In this document: piece by piece, positions 29,220 through 38,007 of the stretch | Position numbering within the stretch: position 1 is the first letter of the stretch | Layout of the letters: the number at the start of each line of letters is the position of its first letter | DNA from: Rhodobacter xanthinilyticus | GTDB lineage: Bacteria; Pseudomonadota; Alphaproteobacteria; Rhodobacterales; Rhodobacteraceae | Reading direction: 5' to 3' | NCBI RefSeq assembly: GCF_001856665.1 | Contig: NZ_CP017781.1 | Location: 2,868,001-2,932,000, forward strand | Length of the DNA stretch: 64,000 bases | Notes under the pieces: generated by a model | What the model was told of the DNA's origin: nothing | Seen by the model: the letters and a program-made list of their open reading frames with translations, nothing else | The model's database searches: none | Made by a program: the position numbers and the translations under genes

Positions 29220-32200
29220 TTGCGCTTCACCCGGCTGCGTCTCAACGGCTTCAAGAGCTTCGTCGACCCGACGGATCTGGTGATCCATGACGGGCTGACC
29301 GGCGTCGTCGGGCCCAATGGCTGCGGCAAGTCGAACCTGCTCGAGGCGCTGCGCTGGGTGATGGGCGAGACCCGCGCCTCGGCGATGCGCGGCGGCGGCA
29401 TGGAGGATGTGATCTTCGCCGGCGCCGCGACCCGCACCGCGCGCCATTTCGCCGAGGTTTCGCTCCAGATCGACAACACCGAGCGCCTCGCGCCCTCGGG
29501 GTTCAACGATGCCGACACGCTCGAGATCGTGCGCCGCATCACCCGCGACGCGGGCTCGGCCTACAAGGTCAACACCAAGGACGTGCGCGCGCGCGATGTG
29601 CAGATGCTGTTCGCCGATGCCTCGACAGGGGCGCAATCGCCCGCACTGGTGCGTCAGGGCCAGATCTCCGAGTTGATCAACGCCAAGCCGAAGGCGCGCC
29701 GGCGCATCCTCGAGGAGGCCGCGGGGATCTCGGGCCTCTATCAGCGCCGCCACGAGGCCGAGCTGAAGCTCAACGGCGCCGAGCAGAACCTGTTGCGCGT
29801 CGATGATGTGATCGAACAGCTCGGCGCGCAGCTCGCCACGCTCGCCCGTCAGGCCCGCCAGGCGGCGCGCTACCGCGAGATCGGCGAGGAGCTGCGCCGG
29901 GCCGAGGGGGCGCTGCTTTACCGGCGCTGGCGCGAGGCCGATCACGCGCGCGCCGAGGCCGAGGCGGTCTGGCGCGAGCGGCTGAGCGGCGCGGCGCAGG
30001 CCGAGCTTGCCGCCCGCGCGGCGGCCAAGGCGCGCGGCGCGGCGGAGGCGGCGATGCCGCCCCTGCGCGAGGAAGAGGCGATCGCCGGCGCGATCTTGCA
30101 GCGCCTTTCGGTGCAGCGCGACCAGCTCGGCGAGCTCGAAAGCCAGGCGGGCGCGCGGATCGAGACGCTGAAGGGCCGGATCTTGCAGCTCGACCGCGAC
30201 ATGGAGCGCGAGGCGGGGCTCAACCGCGACGCCGGCGAGACGATCGCGCGGCTCGACTGGGAGATGGGCCAGCTTCTGAAGGCCACCGAGGGCCATGAGG
30301 ACAAGCTCGCCGCCGCCGCCGAGGAGGCCGCCGAGGCCGCGGGCGTGTTGCAAGAGCGCGAGGCGGTGCTGAGCGAGCTGACCGAGGATGTCGCCCGCCT
30401 CGCGGCGCGCCACCAATCGGCCGCGCGGCTCCTGGCCGACAGCCGGGTGACGGCGGAGAAATCCGAGACCGAAGCGGCGCGCGCCTCCGAGGCCGCCGAG
30501 GCCGCGGCGGAGGCTCTCGAGAGCGCGGGCGAGGCTTTCGAGGCCGCCCAAGCCGCCCAGGAAGAGGCCACCGAGGCCGCCGAGGCCGCCGAAGAGGCGC
30601 TCGCCGCCGCCGAAGAGGCCCGCGCCGAGGTGCAAGCGCGCGAAAGCGCGGCCCGCGCCGCGCGTTCGGAGGCCGAGGGCGAGGCCGGCGCGCTGCGCGC
30701 CGAGGTCGCGGCGCTCGCCCGGCTCGTCGAGCGCGAGGCCGCGAGCGGGCATCAACTGCTCGACCGGGTGCGGGTTGCGCGCGGCTATGAGGCGGCGCTC
30801 GGCGCGGCGCTGGCCGATGATCTGCGCGCGCCCGAGGTCGAGGCCGGGGCGCGCTCGGGCTGGGGGGCGCTGCCCGATTATCCCGAGCCGCAGCCGCTGC
30901 CGCCCGGCGTCGAGCCGCTCGGCGCCCATGTCGAGGTGCCCCCGGTTCTCGCGCGGCGGATCGCGCAGATCGGGCTGGTCGCCGATGCCGCCGAGGGCGC
31001 GCGGTTGCAAGCGGCGCTCGCGCCCGGGCAGAGGCTCGTGTCGCAGGCGGGCGATCTGTGGCGCTGGGACGGGTTGCGCGCGGGCGCCGAGGATGCGCCG
31101 ACGGCCGCCGCGCTGCGGCTGCAACAGCTCAACCGGCTGGTGGAGCTCAAGCGCGACCTCGAGGAGGTCGCGGCCCGCGCTGAGGGCGCGCGGCAGGCGC
31201 ATGAGGCGCTCGGCCGGCGTCTGGCCGAGGCCTCGGCCGCCGATGCCCGCGCCCGCGAGGCCCGCCGCGCCGCCGACCAACGCCTCGCCGAAGCGGGCCG
31301 CGCACTGAGCCGCGCCGAGGCCGATCGCTCGATCACCGCAGGCAAGCTCGAGAGCGCGCGCCTTGCCGTGAAGCGCCATGAGGAGGCCGCCTCCGCCGCG
31401 CGGATGGCGCTGGCCGAGGCCGAAAGCGCGCAGGCCGCGCTCCCCGATCTCGACGCCGCCCGCGCCGAGGTCGATGCCGTCAAGATGACCGTCGAGGCCG
31501 CGCGGATGACGATGCTCACCCGCCGCTCCGGCCATGACGAGATCCGCCGCGAGGGCGAGGCGCGGCTCAAGCGCCGCCAGGAGGTGACGAAGGAGATCTC
31601 CGGCTGGCGCCACCGGCTCGAGACCGCCGAGAAGCGCACCGCCGAGCTCGCCCAGCGCCGCGAGGAGGCCGAGGAGGAGCTCGAGGAAGCCGCCGCCGTG
31701 CCCGAGGAGCTGGCCGAACGCCGCGCCGAGCTCGACGAGGCGATCGAGACCGCCGAGACCCGCCGAAGCGCCGCCGCCGAACGCCTCGCCGAGGCCGAGG
31801 ACCGCCTGCGCGAGGCCCAGATCACCGAGCGCGAGGCCGAACGGCTCGCCGGCGAGGCCCGCGAAGCCCGTGCCCGCGCCGAGGCCCGCCTCGAGGCCGC
31901 GCGCGAAACCGTCGCCGCCGCCGCCGAGCGCATCGCCGAGGAAAACGGCGAAACGCCTGCGCAGCTTCTCGAGGCGCTCGGCACCGACCCCGACAAGATG
32001 CCCGCCTCCGACGCGCTCGAGATCGAGGTCGCGCGGCTCAAGCGCCAGCGCGAGGCCCTCGGCGCGGTCAACCTGCGCGCCGAGGAAGACGCGCGCACGG
32101 TGCAGGAGGAATACGACACGCTGGTCCGCGAGAAAGCCGATCTCGAAGAGGCGATCCGCAAGCTGCGCAACGGGATCTCGGGGCTCAACCGCGAGGGCCG

Positions 32201-32678
32201 CGAGCGGCTTCTGACCGCCTTCGAACAGGTCAACGAGAGCTTCCGCACGCTCTTCACCCACCTCTTCGGCGGCGGCACGGCGAACCTGCAGCTGGTGGAA
32301 AGCGACGACCCGCTCGAGGCCGGGCTCGAGATCATGTGCCAACCGCCGGGCAAGAAACTCTCGACGCTGTCGTTGCTTTCCGGGGGCGAGCAGACGCTGA
32401 CCGCAATGGCGCTGATCTTCGCGGTATTCCTCGCCAACCCCGCGCCGATCTGCGTGCTTGACGAGGTCGACGCGCCGCTCGACGACGCCAATGTCACCCG
32501 CTTTTGCGACCTGCTCGACGAGATGACCCGCCGCACCGACACGCGCTTCCTGATCATCACCCACCATGCGGTGACGATGAGCCGGATGGACCGGCTCTTT
32601 GGCGTGACCATGCAAGAACAGGGCGTGAGCCAGCTCGTCTCGGTCGATCTCAAACGCGCCGAAGCGCTGGTGGCCTGA
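29220..32678 (+). CDS. smc: Chromosome segregation ATPase SMC
   Basis: 1152 residues from a TTG at 29220; GAAAGG is eight bases upstream and the first residues, RFTRLRLNGFKSFVDPTDL, are the conserved SMC start. Walker A is GPNGCGKSN; the C-terminal signature is LSGGEQTLTAMA and Walker B VLDEVDAPLDD. Two long Ala/Glu/Arg-rich coiled-coil arms flank a hinge at about residues 515-620 (VRVARGYEAALGAALADDLR). It compacts and aligns chromosomes with ScpAB, not in this window. The frame continues upstream to 29022, but that part overlaps the divergent promoter region. The TTG start is an inference from homology. Confidence 0.93.
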   Translation: MRFTRLRLNGFKSFVDPTDLVIHDGLTGVVGPNGCGKSNLLEALRWVMGETRASAMRGGGMEDVIFAGAATRTARHFAEVSLQIDNTERLAPSGFNDADTLEIVRRITRDAGSAYKVNTKDVRARDVQMLFADASTGAQSPALVRQGQISELINAKPKARRRILEEAAGISGLYQRRHEAELKLNGAEQNLLRVDDVIEQLGAQLATLARQARQAARYREIGEELRRAEGALLYRRWREADHARAEAEAVWRERLSGAAQAELAARAAAKARGAAEAAMPPLREEEAIAGAILQRLSVQRDQLGELESQAGARIETLKGRILQLDRDMEREAGLNRDAGETIARLDWEMGQLLKATEGHEDKLAAAAEEAAEAAGVLQEREAVLSELTEDVARLAARHQSAARLLADSRVTAEKSETEAARASEAAEAAAEALESAGEAFEAAQAAQEEATEAAEAAEEALAAAEEARAEVQARESAARAARSEAEGEAGALRAEVAALARLVEREAASGHQLLDRVRVARGYEAALGAALADDLRAPEVEAGARSGWGALPDYPEPQPLPPGVEPLGAHVEVPPVLARRIAQIGLVADAAEGARLQAALAPGQRLVSQAGDLWRWDGLRAGAEDAPTAAALRLQQLNRLVELKRDLEEVAARAEGARQAHEALGRRLAEASAADARAREARRAADQRLAEAGRALSRAEADRSITAGKLESARLAVKRHEEAASAARMALAEAESAQAALPDLDAARAEVDAVKMTVEAARMTMLTRRSGHDEIRREGEARLKRRQEVTKEISGWRHRLETAEKRTAELAQRREEAEEELEEAAAVPEELAERRAELDEAIETAETRRSAAAERLAEAEDRLREAQITEREAERLAGEAREARARAEARLEAARETVAAAAERIAEENGETPAQLLEALGTDPDKMPASDALEIEVARLKRQREALGAVNLRAEEDARTVQEEYDTLVREKADLEEAIRKLRNGISGLNREGRERLLTAFEQVNESFRTLFTHLFGGGTANLQLVESDDPLEAGLEIMCQPPGKKLSTLSLLSGGEQTLTAMALIFAVFLANPAPICVLDEVDAPLDDANVTRFCDLLDEMTRRTDTRFLIITHHAVTMSRMDRLFGVTMQEQGVSQLVSVDLKRAEALVA

Positions 32679-32683
32679 GGCGC

Positions 32684-32799
32684 AGGGGCGCTGCCCCTCG
32701 GCCTGCGGCCTCACCCCGGGATATTTCGGCATCATTGACGCCAGACCTTCCCCTTCAATGATGTCCAAATATCCCGGGGGTGCGGGGGCTGGCCCCCGC
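32684..32799. repeat. Intergenic element, CCAAATATCC subtype, inverted pair 3a/3b with flanking hairpins
   Basis: The most symmetric copy. From left: hairpin AGGGGC-GCT-GCCCCT (32684-32698); minus-oriented element 32713-32738; 14-base spacer; plus-oriented element 32753-32780 (CTTCAATGATG then TCCAAATATCCCGGGGG); hairpin GCGGGGGC / GCCCCCGC (32782-32799). The element arms match over about 26 bases with few mismatches. It follows smc by a few bases and precedes a RidA gene on the same strand. Confidence 0.87.
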
Positions 32800-32866
32800 G
32801 CGCACCCTTGAGGCGGGGCGGTATTGCGCCTAGCCTCCGCCCCGAACAGGCCATTTGGAGGGAATC

Positions 32867-33325
32867 ATGAGCCAGATCGACGCGCGTCTTGCCGAGCTTG
32901 GGATCGAGCTGCCCGCAGCCCCCGCCCCGGCGGCGAATTACGTGCCCTTCGTGCAAAGCGGCGCGCAGCTTTTCGTCTCGGGCCAGATCTCGGCCAATGC
33001 CGACGGGCTGATCCTGGGCAAGCTCGGCGCGGGCATGACCACCGAGGAGGGCGCGGCGGCGGCGCGGCGCTGCGGGCTGTCGCTGATCGCGCAGGCGAAG
33101 GCCGCGCTCGGCGATCTCGACCGGGTGAAACGCGTGGTGAAGCTCGTCGGCTTCGTCAATTCGACCGCCGAGTTCACCGAGCAACCCAAGGTGATCAACG
33201 GCTGTTCGGACCTGATGGTCGAGGTCTTCGGCGAGGCCGGGCGGCATGCGCGTTCGGCGGTTTCGGCGGCCTCGCTGCCGCTGGGCGTCGCGGTCGAGAT
33301 CGAAGCGATCTTCGAGATCGCCTGA
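32867..33325 (+). CDS. RidA/YjgF family protein
   Basis: 152 residues from the ATG at 32867, with GGAGGGA upstream. This is the YjgF/LACTB2-like subgroup of about 150 residues (MSQIDARLAELGIELPAAPAP, VQSGAQLFVSGQISANADG, SLPLGVAVEIEAIFEIA). RidA enzymes remove reactive enamine/imine intermediates such as 2-aminoacrylate; this longer subgroup often lacks the arginine used by RidA, so activity is not certain. It is joined to the GDPD gene by a TGATG overlap. Confidence 0.85.
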   Translation: MSQIDARLAELGIELPAAPAPAANYVPFVQSGAQLFVSGQISANADGLILGKLGAGMTTEEGAAAARRCGLSLIAQAKAALGDLDRVKRVVKLVGFVNSTAEFTEQPKVINGCSDLMVEVFGEAGRHARSAVSAASLPLGVAVEIEAIFEIA

Positions 33326-34083
33326 TGCTGCCCGAGGCTTTCCTGCGCCTGCCGATCGCGCATCGCGCGCTGCATGACCGCGCCGCCAGCCGGCCCGAGA
33401 ACTCGCGCGCTGCGGTGGCGGCGGCGGTGGCGGCGGGCTACGGGATCGAGATCGACATCCAGCCCTCGGCCGATGGCGTGCCGATGGTGTTTCACGATTA
33501 CGACCTGCGCCGGCTGACCGGCGTGGGCGGGCGGGTGCGCGGCCTGACCGCGGCCGAGCTCGGCGCCCTGCCGCTGCTCGACGCCGAGGACGGTATCCCG
33601 ACCCTGGCCGAAGTGCTTGAGATCGTGGGCGGAAAGGTGCCGCTCCTGATCGAGCTGAAGGATCAGGACGGCGCGCTCGGCCCCGAGGTGGGCGCGATGG
33701 AGCGCGCGGTGGCCGAGGGTCTGGCGGGTTACAAGGGCCCGGTCGCGGTGATGTCCTTCAACCCCCATTCGGTCGCGGCCTTTGCGGCGGGGGCGCCCGG
33801 GGTGCCGGTGGGGCTGACCACCTCGGCCTATACGCCCGAGGATTGGCCGCTGATCCCCGCGCCGGTGCGCGATCGGCTGCGCGAGATCCCCGATTACGAG
33901 GCGCTTGGCGCGTCGTTCATCTCGCATGAGGCGGCTGACCTGGGCCGGGCGCGGGTGGCCGAGCTGAAGGCGCGCGGCGCTGCGATCCTGTGCTGGACGA
34001 TCCGCTCGCCCGCAGCCGAGGCCAAGGCGCGCGCGACCGCCCAGAACATCACCTTCGAGGGCTATCTGGCGCCCTTCGCTTGA
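33325..34083 (+). CDS. Glycerophosphodiester phosphodiesterase
   Basis: 252 residues. The GDPD barrel shows IAHRALHDRAASRPENS, the metal-binding EIDIQPSADGVPMVFHD and LRRLTGVGGRV, IPTLAEVLEIV, and a C-terminal ILCWTIRS. It releases glycerol 3-phosphate from deacylated phospholipids. No signal peptide is visible, so it is probably cytoplasmic (UgpQ-like). Its start overlaps the RidA stop by one base and it precedes the FemAB-like gene by 42 bases. Confidence 0.88.
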   Translation: MLPEAFLRLPIAHRALHDRAASRPENSRAAVAAAVAAGYGIEIDIQPSADGVPMVFHDYDLRRLTGVGGRVRGLTAAELGALPLLDAEDGIPTLAEVLEIVGGKVPLLIELKDQDGALGPEVGAMERAVAEGLAGYKGPVAVMSFNPHSVAAFAAGAPGVPVGLTTSAYTPEDWPLIPAPVRDRLREIPDYEALGASFISHEAADLGRARVAELKARGAAILCWTIRSPAAEAKARATAQNITFEGYLAPFA

Positions 34084-34125
34084 CGCGCGCGCCCTTCGCC
34101 CCAGCTTTGGGGCGAAGGAGGTGCC

Positions 34126-35289
34126 ATGTCGGGCTCGGTTGAAATCACGGTGCATCAAGGCGTTGGCGAGATCGCCGCGGCGGATTGGGATGCCTGCGCG
34201 GCGCCCGAGGCCGCCGATGGCGGGCGCCCACTCGACCCGTTCACCACGCATCGCTTCCTCCATGCGCTCGAGCGCTCCGGCTCGGTCGGGCCGGGCACCG
34301 GCTGGACCCCGCGGCCCTTGGTGGCGCGGGCCGGGGGCGAGGTGATCGCGGTCGCGGCCCTTTACCTCAAGACCCACAGCCAGGGCGAATATGTCTTCGA
34401 CCACGCCTGGGCCGATGCCTTCGAGCGCGCGGGCGGCCGCTATTACCCCAAGCTGCAACTCGCCGTGCCGTTCTCGCCCGTGCCGGGGCGGCGGCTTTTG
34501 ACGCGACCGGGCCATGAAGCCGAAGGGCGCGCGGCGCTGCTCTCGGCGCTCGCCGATCTCTGCACCGGCTCGGGCCTCTCCTCGGCGCATCTGACCTTCT
34601 GCACCGAGGCCGAGGCCGAAACCGCCGAAGCCGCCGGCTTCCTGTGCCGCGAGGGCCTGCAATTTCATTGGCAAAACAACGGCTACGCCGATTACGAGGA
34701 GTTCCTCGCCGCACTCTCGTCGCGCAAGCGCAAGGCACTGCGCCGCGAACGCGCCCGCGCGCAAGAGTTCGGCGGCGAGATCGAGATGCTGACGGGTGAC
34801 GCGATCCGCCCCGAACATTGGGACGCGCTCTGGGCCTTCTACCAGGACACCGGCGCGCGCAAATGGGGCCAGCCCTACCTCACTCGCGCCTTCTTCGACG
34901 CGCTCCATGAGATGCGCGACGACGTGCTCCTCGTGATCGCGGCGCGCGCGGGCGCCCCCGTCGCGGGCGCACTCAACCTGATCGGACGCGAGGCGCTGTT
35001 CGGGCGCTACTGGGGCTGCCTCGAGGACCATGCGTTCTTGCACTTCGAGCTCTGCTACCACCGCGCCATCGACTACGCGATCGCCCATCGCCTCGCCCGC
35101 GTCGAAGCGGGCGCCCAGGGCGAGCACAAACTCGCCCGCGGCTACCTGCCCGTGGCCACCCATTCCGCGCATTTCATCGCCCACCCGGGCTTTCGCCGCG
35201 CGGTTGCGCAATTTCTCGAGGCCGAGCGCCCGGCCATCGCCGCCGATATCGCCGCGCTCGCCGCCGAGGGCCCCTACCGGGCCGATTGA
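34126..35289 (+). CDS. FemAB-like GNAT-fold protein (DUF482 type)
   Basis: 387 residues from the ATG at 34126, with AAGGAGG upstream. DPFTTHRFLHALERSGSVGPGTGW, YVFDHAWADAFERAGGRYYPKLQ, and GARKWGQPYLTRAFFDAL with FGRYWGCLEDHAFLHFELCYH fit the FemAB_like/DUF482 family, a double GNAT fold related to peptidyltransferases. The substrate is unknown; some relatives act in peptidoglycan or lipid modification. It overlaps the frame that leads into mscS and is part of the same run. Confidence 0.8.
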   Translation: MSGSVEITVHQGVGEIAAADWDACAAPEAADGGRPLDPFTTHRFLHALERSGSVGPGTGWTPRPLVARAGGEVIAVAALYLKTHSQGEYVFDHAWADAFERAGGRYYPKLQLAVPFSPVPGRRLLTRPGHEAEGRAALLSALADLCTGSGLSSAHLTFCTEAEAETAEAAGFLCREGLQFHWQNNGYADYEEFLAALSSRKRKALRRERARAQEFGGEIEMLTGDAIRPEHWDALWAFYQDTGARKWGQPYLTRAFFDALHEMRDDVLLVIAARAGAPVAGALNLIGREALFGRYWGCLEDHAFLHFELCYHRAIDYAIAHRLARVEAGAQGEHKLARGYLPVATHSAHFIAHPGFRRAVAQFLEAERPAIAADIAALAAEGPYRAD

Positions 35290-35309
35290 CCCCAACGAAA
35301 GGAGACCGA

Positions 35310-36164
35310 ATGGAAACCCTGGATCTGCAAAGCCTTCAGGACCTCGTCACCCCCGACCGCATCGACGCGCTGATCGAATTCACCCTCAACCTGCTCTACG
35401 CCACCGCGATCATCCTGCTGAGCTTTCTCCTCTCGGGCTGGGCGCGCACGCGCATCGAGCGCCTCGCCGAACGCCACCCCCGCCTCGACCCGACCCTCTT
35501 CGGCTTTCTCGCCAGCATGGTGAAATATCTGATCCTCGCGATGGGCGCGATCTTCGTGCTCAACCGCTTCGGCATCCAGACCACCTCGCTCGTCGCCCTG
35601 ATCGGCGCCGCAGGCCTCGCCATCGGGCTCGCGCTGCAAGGCACGCTGTCGAATTTCGCCGCCGGGGTGATGATCATCCTCTTCCGCCCGTTCCGCGTCG
35701 GCCATTATATCGAGGCGGGCTCCGAGGCCGGCACCGTGCGCCAGATCGCGCTCTTCTTCACCGAGCTGCGCACCTATGACGGGCTGCAAATCATCGTGCC
35801 GAACTCCGATATCTGGTCCTCGGCGATCAAGAATTACTCGGTCAATGCGACGCGGATGATCGATCTGACGATCGGCGTGGCCTACACGGCCGATCTGAAA
35901 ACCGCGCAGGCCACGATGCTGCGCCTCGCCAAGGCCGACCCCCGCGTGCTGGCCGAGCCCGCCCCCTTCATCAAGGTCAAGGAACTCGGCGAGAGCTCGG
36001 TCGATTTCACCTTCCGCGTCTGGACGAAAAGCGACGATTGGTGGGCCACGAAATGCGATCTCACCCAAGCGATCAAGGAAGCCTTCGACAGCGAGGGCGT
36101 CGGCATCCCCTTCCCGACCCGCACGCTGGTGGTCGAAGGCGCCGCGCTCCCCGCCCCGGCCTGA
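35310..36164 (+). CDS. Small-conductance mechanosensitive channel (MscS family)
   Basis: 284 residues from the ATG at 35310, with AAAGGAG upstream. Three membrane segments lie in the first about 135 residues. TM3 has the Ala/Gly-rich pattern SLVALIGAAGLAIGLALQG followed by LSNFAAGVMIILFRPFRVG, the MscS pore and beta-domain hinge. It opens under membrane tension to release solutes in hypo-osmotic shock. A terminator fused with a repeat element follows. Confidence 0.93.
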   Translation: METLDLQSLQDLVTPDRIDALIEFTLNLLYATAIILLSFLLSGWARTRIERLAERHPRLDPTLFGFLASMVKYLILAMGAIFVLNRFGIQTTSLVALIGAAGLAIGLALQGTLSNFAAGVMIILFRPFRVGHYIEAGSEAGTVRQIALFFTELRTYDGLQIIVPNSDIWSSAIKNYSVNATRMIDLTIGVAYTADLKTAQATMLRLAKADPRVLAEPAPFIKVKELGESSVDFTFRVWTKSDDWWATKCDLTQAIKEAFDSEGVGIPFPTRTLVVEGAALPAPA

Positions 36165-36167
36165 AAA

Positions 36168-36236
36168 AAGGGGCGCACCCGCCCCTTCTTCTTGGCAAAA
36201 ATACGCAAAATCCCCCGCCGCCCAAGCGCGCGGGGG
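36168..36236 (+). repeat. Intergenic element, CCAAATACGC subtype, single copy A3, fused to a terminator
   Basis: Right after mscS a stem AAGGGGCG (36168-36175) / CGCCCCTT (36180-36187) runs into TTCTTCTTGG and CAAAAATACGCAAAA (to 36210), then a CCCCCG / CGGGGG hairpin (36212-36217 / 36231-36236). The T-rich start of the element serves as the U-tract of the first stem. It separates the convergent mscS and peroxiredoxin genes. Confidence 0.85.
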
Positions 36237-36244
36237 CCGAGCCG

Positions 36245-36733
36245 TCAGAGCGCCGCGAGCAGCCCCTCGCCCGCAGAGATCTCGCAGGCCCCGGGGCTCT
36301 CTTCCTTGTGGAGCACCTTGACCACACCATCCTCGACCAGCATCGCATAGCGCGCCGAGCGCTTGATCAGCCCCGCCGGCGGGGCGGTGAAATCCATCCC
36401 GATCGCGGTCGTGAACGCGCTCTCGGCATCGGCGAGCATGGTGATGCCGGCCGCCGCCGCCCCCGTCACCTCGCCCCAGGCCTTCATCACGAAGGGGTCG
36501 TTGACCGAGATGCACAGGATCTCCTCGACGCCCTTCTCGGCGAATTTGCCCGCGGTGCGGATGAAGCTCGGCACATGGGCCGTGGTGCACACGCCCGTAT
36601 AGGCGCCCGGCACCGCAAAGATCACGATCTTGCGGCCCGCCATCTTCTCGCCGAGGCTCACCGCCTCCGGCCCGTTTTCGCCGAGCACAAGCAGGCTCGC
36701 GCCGGGAAGTTTATCCCCCACCGTAATCGTCAT
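36245..36733 (-). CDS. Peroxiredoxin, Prx5 type
   Basis: 162 residues from the ATG at 36733. The peroxidatic cysteine is C49 in VPGAYTGVCTTAHVPSF. C150 in ESPGACEIS lies where atypical 2-Cys Prx5 enzymes have their resolving cysteine; C74 is a third cysteine. It reduces hydrogen peroxide and organic hydroperoxides with glutaredoxin or thioredoxin. Its start is 77 bases from the divergent flavoprotein start, which may be a redox partner (inference). Confidence 0.92.
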   Translation of the reverse strand: MTITVGDKLPGASLLVLGENGPEAVSLGEKMAGRKIVIFAVPGAYTGVCTTAHVPSFIRTAGKFAEKGVEEILCISVNDPFVMKAWGEVTGAAAAGITMLADAESAFTTAIGMDFTAPPAGLIKRSARYAMLVEDGVVKVLHKEESPGACEISAGEGLLAAL

Positions 36734-36810
36734 TGTCGACCTCCCTTCGGATTGCACAGGTTCGCCCGGAGGATATAGGGTCGGCGCGGGTAGTGACCAG
36801 AGGGGATGAG

Positions 36811-38007
36811 ATGTCCGGGATCGTGATCGTTGGGGGCGGCCAGGCGGCGGCCTCGATGGCGGCGAAACTGCGCGCGCTGGGCTATGTCGGCGCGGTGACC
36901 GTGATCGGCGAGGAACCCGTCGCGCCCTATCAGCGCCCGCCGCTCTCGAAGGCCTACCTGATGGGCGAGATGCCGCTCGAACGGCTCACCTTGCGCGCCG
37001 AGGACTGGTGGGCCGCCAATGACATCACGCTCCTGACCGACACCCGCGCGACCGCCATCGACCGCGCCGCGAAAACCGTGACCGCCGGCGCGCAGCTGAT
37101 CTCTTATGATCAGCTCGCGCTGTGCACCGGCGCCAACCCGCGCTGGCTGCCCGAGGCGGTGGGTGGGCGGCTCGAGGGCGTGCATACCGTGCGCCGGCTC
37201 GCCGATGTCGACGCGATCGAGGCCGAGTTCCGCCCCGGGCGCAGGCTTCTGGTGGTCGGCGGCGGCTATGTCGGGCTCGAGGCGGCGGCGGTGGCGCGCA
37301 AGCTCGGGCTCGAGGTTACGCTCATCGAGGCCGCGCCGCGGATCCTCGGCCGCGTCGCCTGCGCCGAGACCGCCGCCGCGATCCGCGCGCTGCACGCGGG
37401 CCATGGCGTCGAGATCATCGAGGGCGTGGGCCTCACGCGGCTCACCGGCGAAGGCCGCGTCAGCGGCGCCGATCTCGCCGATGGTCGCCATATCCCGGCC
37501 GATTTCGTCATTGTCGGCATCGGCGTCACCCCCGATATCGCGCTGGCCGAGGCCGCGGGCCTCAAGATCGAGACCGGCATCGCCGTCGACGCGCTGGGCC
37601 GCAGCTCCGACCCCGCGATCTGGGCCGCGGGCGATTGCGCGGCCTTCCCCGGGCCCGAGGGGCGGATGCGCCTCGAATCGGTCGGCAATGCCATCGACAT
37701 GGGCGAACTTGTCGCCGCCAACATGCTCGGCGCGGGCCGCGCCTATGCGCCCAAAGCCTGGTTCTGGTCGGATCAATTCGACATGAAGCTGCAGATCGCG
37801 GGCCTCAACACCGGCTATGACCAGATCGTCGCGCGCCAGGGCGACGGGCAGAGCTTTTGGTATTTCCGCGCGGGCCGGCTGATCGCGGTCGATGCGCTCT
37901 CGGATGCGCGCGCCTATATGATCGGCAAGCGCCTGATCGAGGCCGCCAGCCCCGTCACCGCCGACACGATCGCCACCGCCCCCGATCTCAAGGCGCTCCT
38001 GAAATGA
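36811..38007 (+). CDS. FAD-dependent ferredoxin/rubredoxin reductase-like protein
   Basis: 398 residues from the ATG at 36811, with AGGGGATG upstream. IVIVGGGQAAASMAAKLRALGY is the FAD site, YQRPPLSKAYLMGE is typical of ferredoxin reductases of Rieske oxygenase and P450 systems, LLVVGGGYVGLEAAAVARKLG is the NAD(P)H site, and PAIWAAGDCAAF contacts FAD. A reductase C-terminal domain (KAWFWSDQFDMKLQIAGL) is present. No ferredoxin or oxygenase gene is adjacent. It overlaps rsmD by ATGA. Confidence 0.9.
   Translation: MSGIVIVGGGQAAASMAAKLRALGYVGAVTVIGEEPVAPYQRPPLSKAYLMGEMPLERLTLRAEDWWAANDITLLTDTRATAIDRAAKTVTAGAQLISYDQLALCTGANPRWLPEAVGGRLEGVHTVRRLADVDAIEAEFRPGRRLLVVGGGYVGLEAAAVARKLGLEVTLIEAAPRILGRVACAETAAAIRALHAGHGVEIIEGVGLTRLTGEGRVSGADLADGRHIPADFVIVGIGVTPDIALAEAAGLKIETGIAVDALGRSSDPAIWAAGDCAAFPGPEGRMRLESVGNAIDMGELVAANMLGAGRAYAPKAWFWSDQFDMKLQIAGLNTGYDQIVARQGDGQSFWYFRAGRLIAVDALSDARAYMIGKRLIEAASPVTADTIATAPDLKALLK

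Noticed and set aside
29142-32768. A 1208-codon minus-strand frame opposite smc
   Set aside because: Its sequence is low-complexity Gly/Leu/Arg that mirrors the codon bias of smc; smc has clear motifs at both ends.
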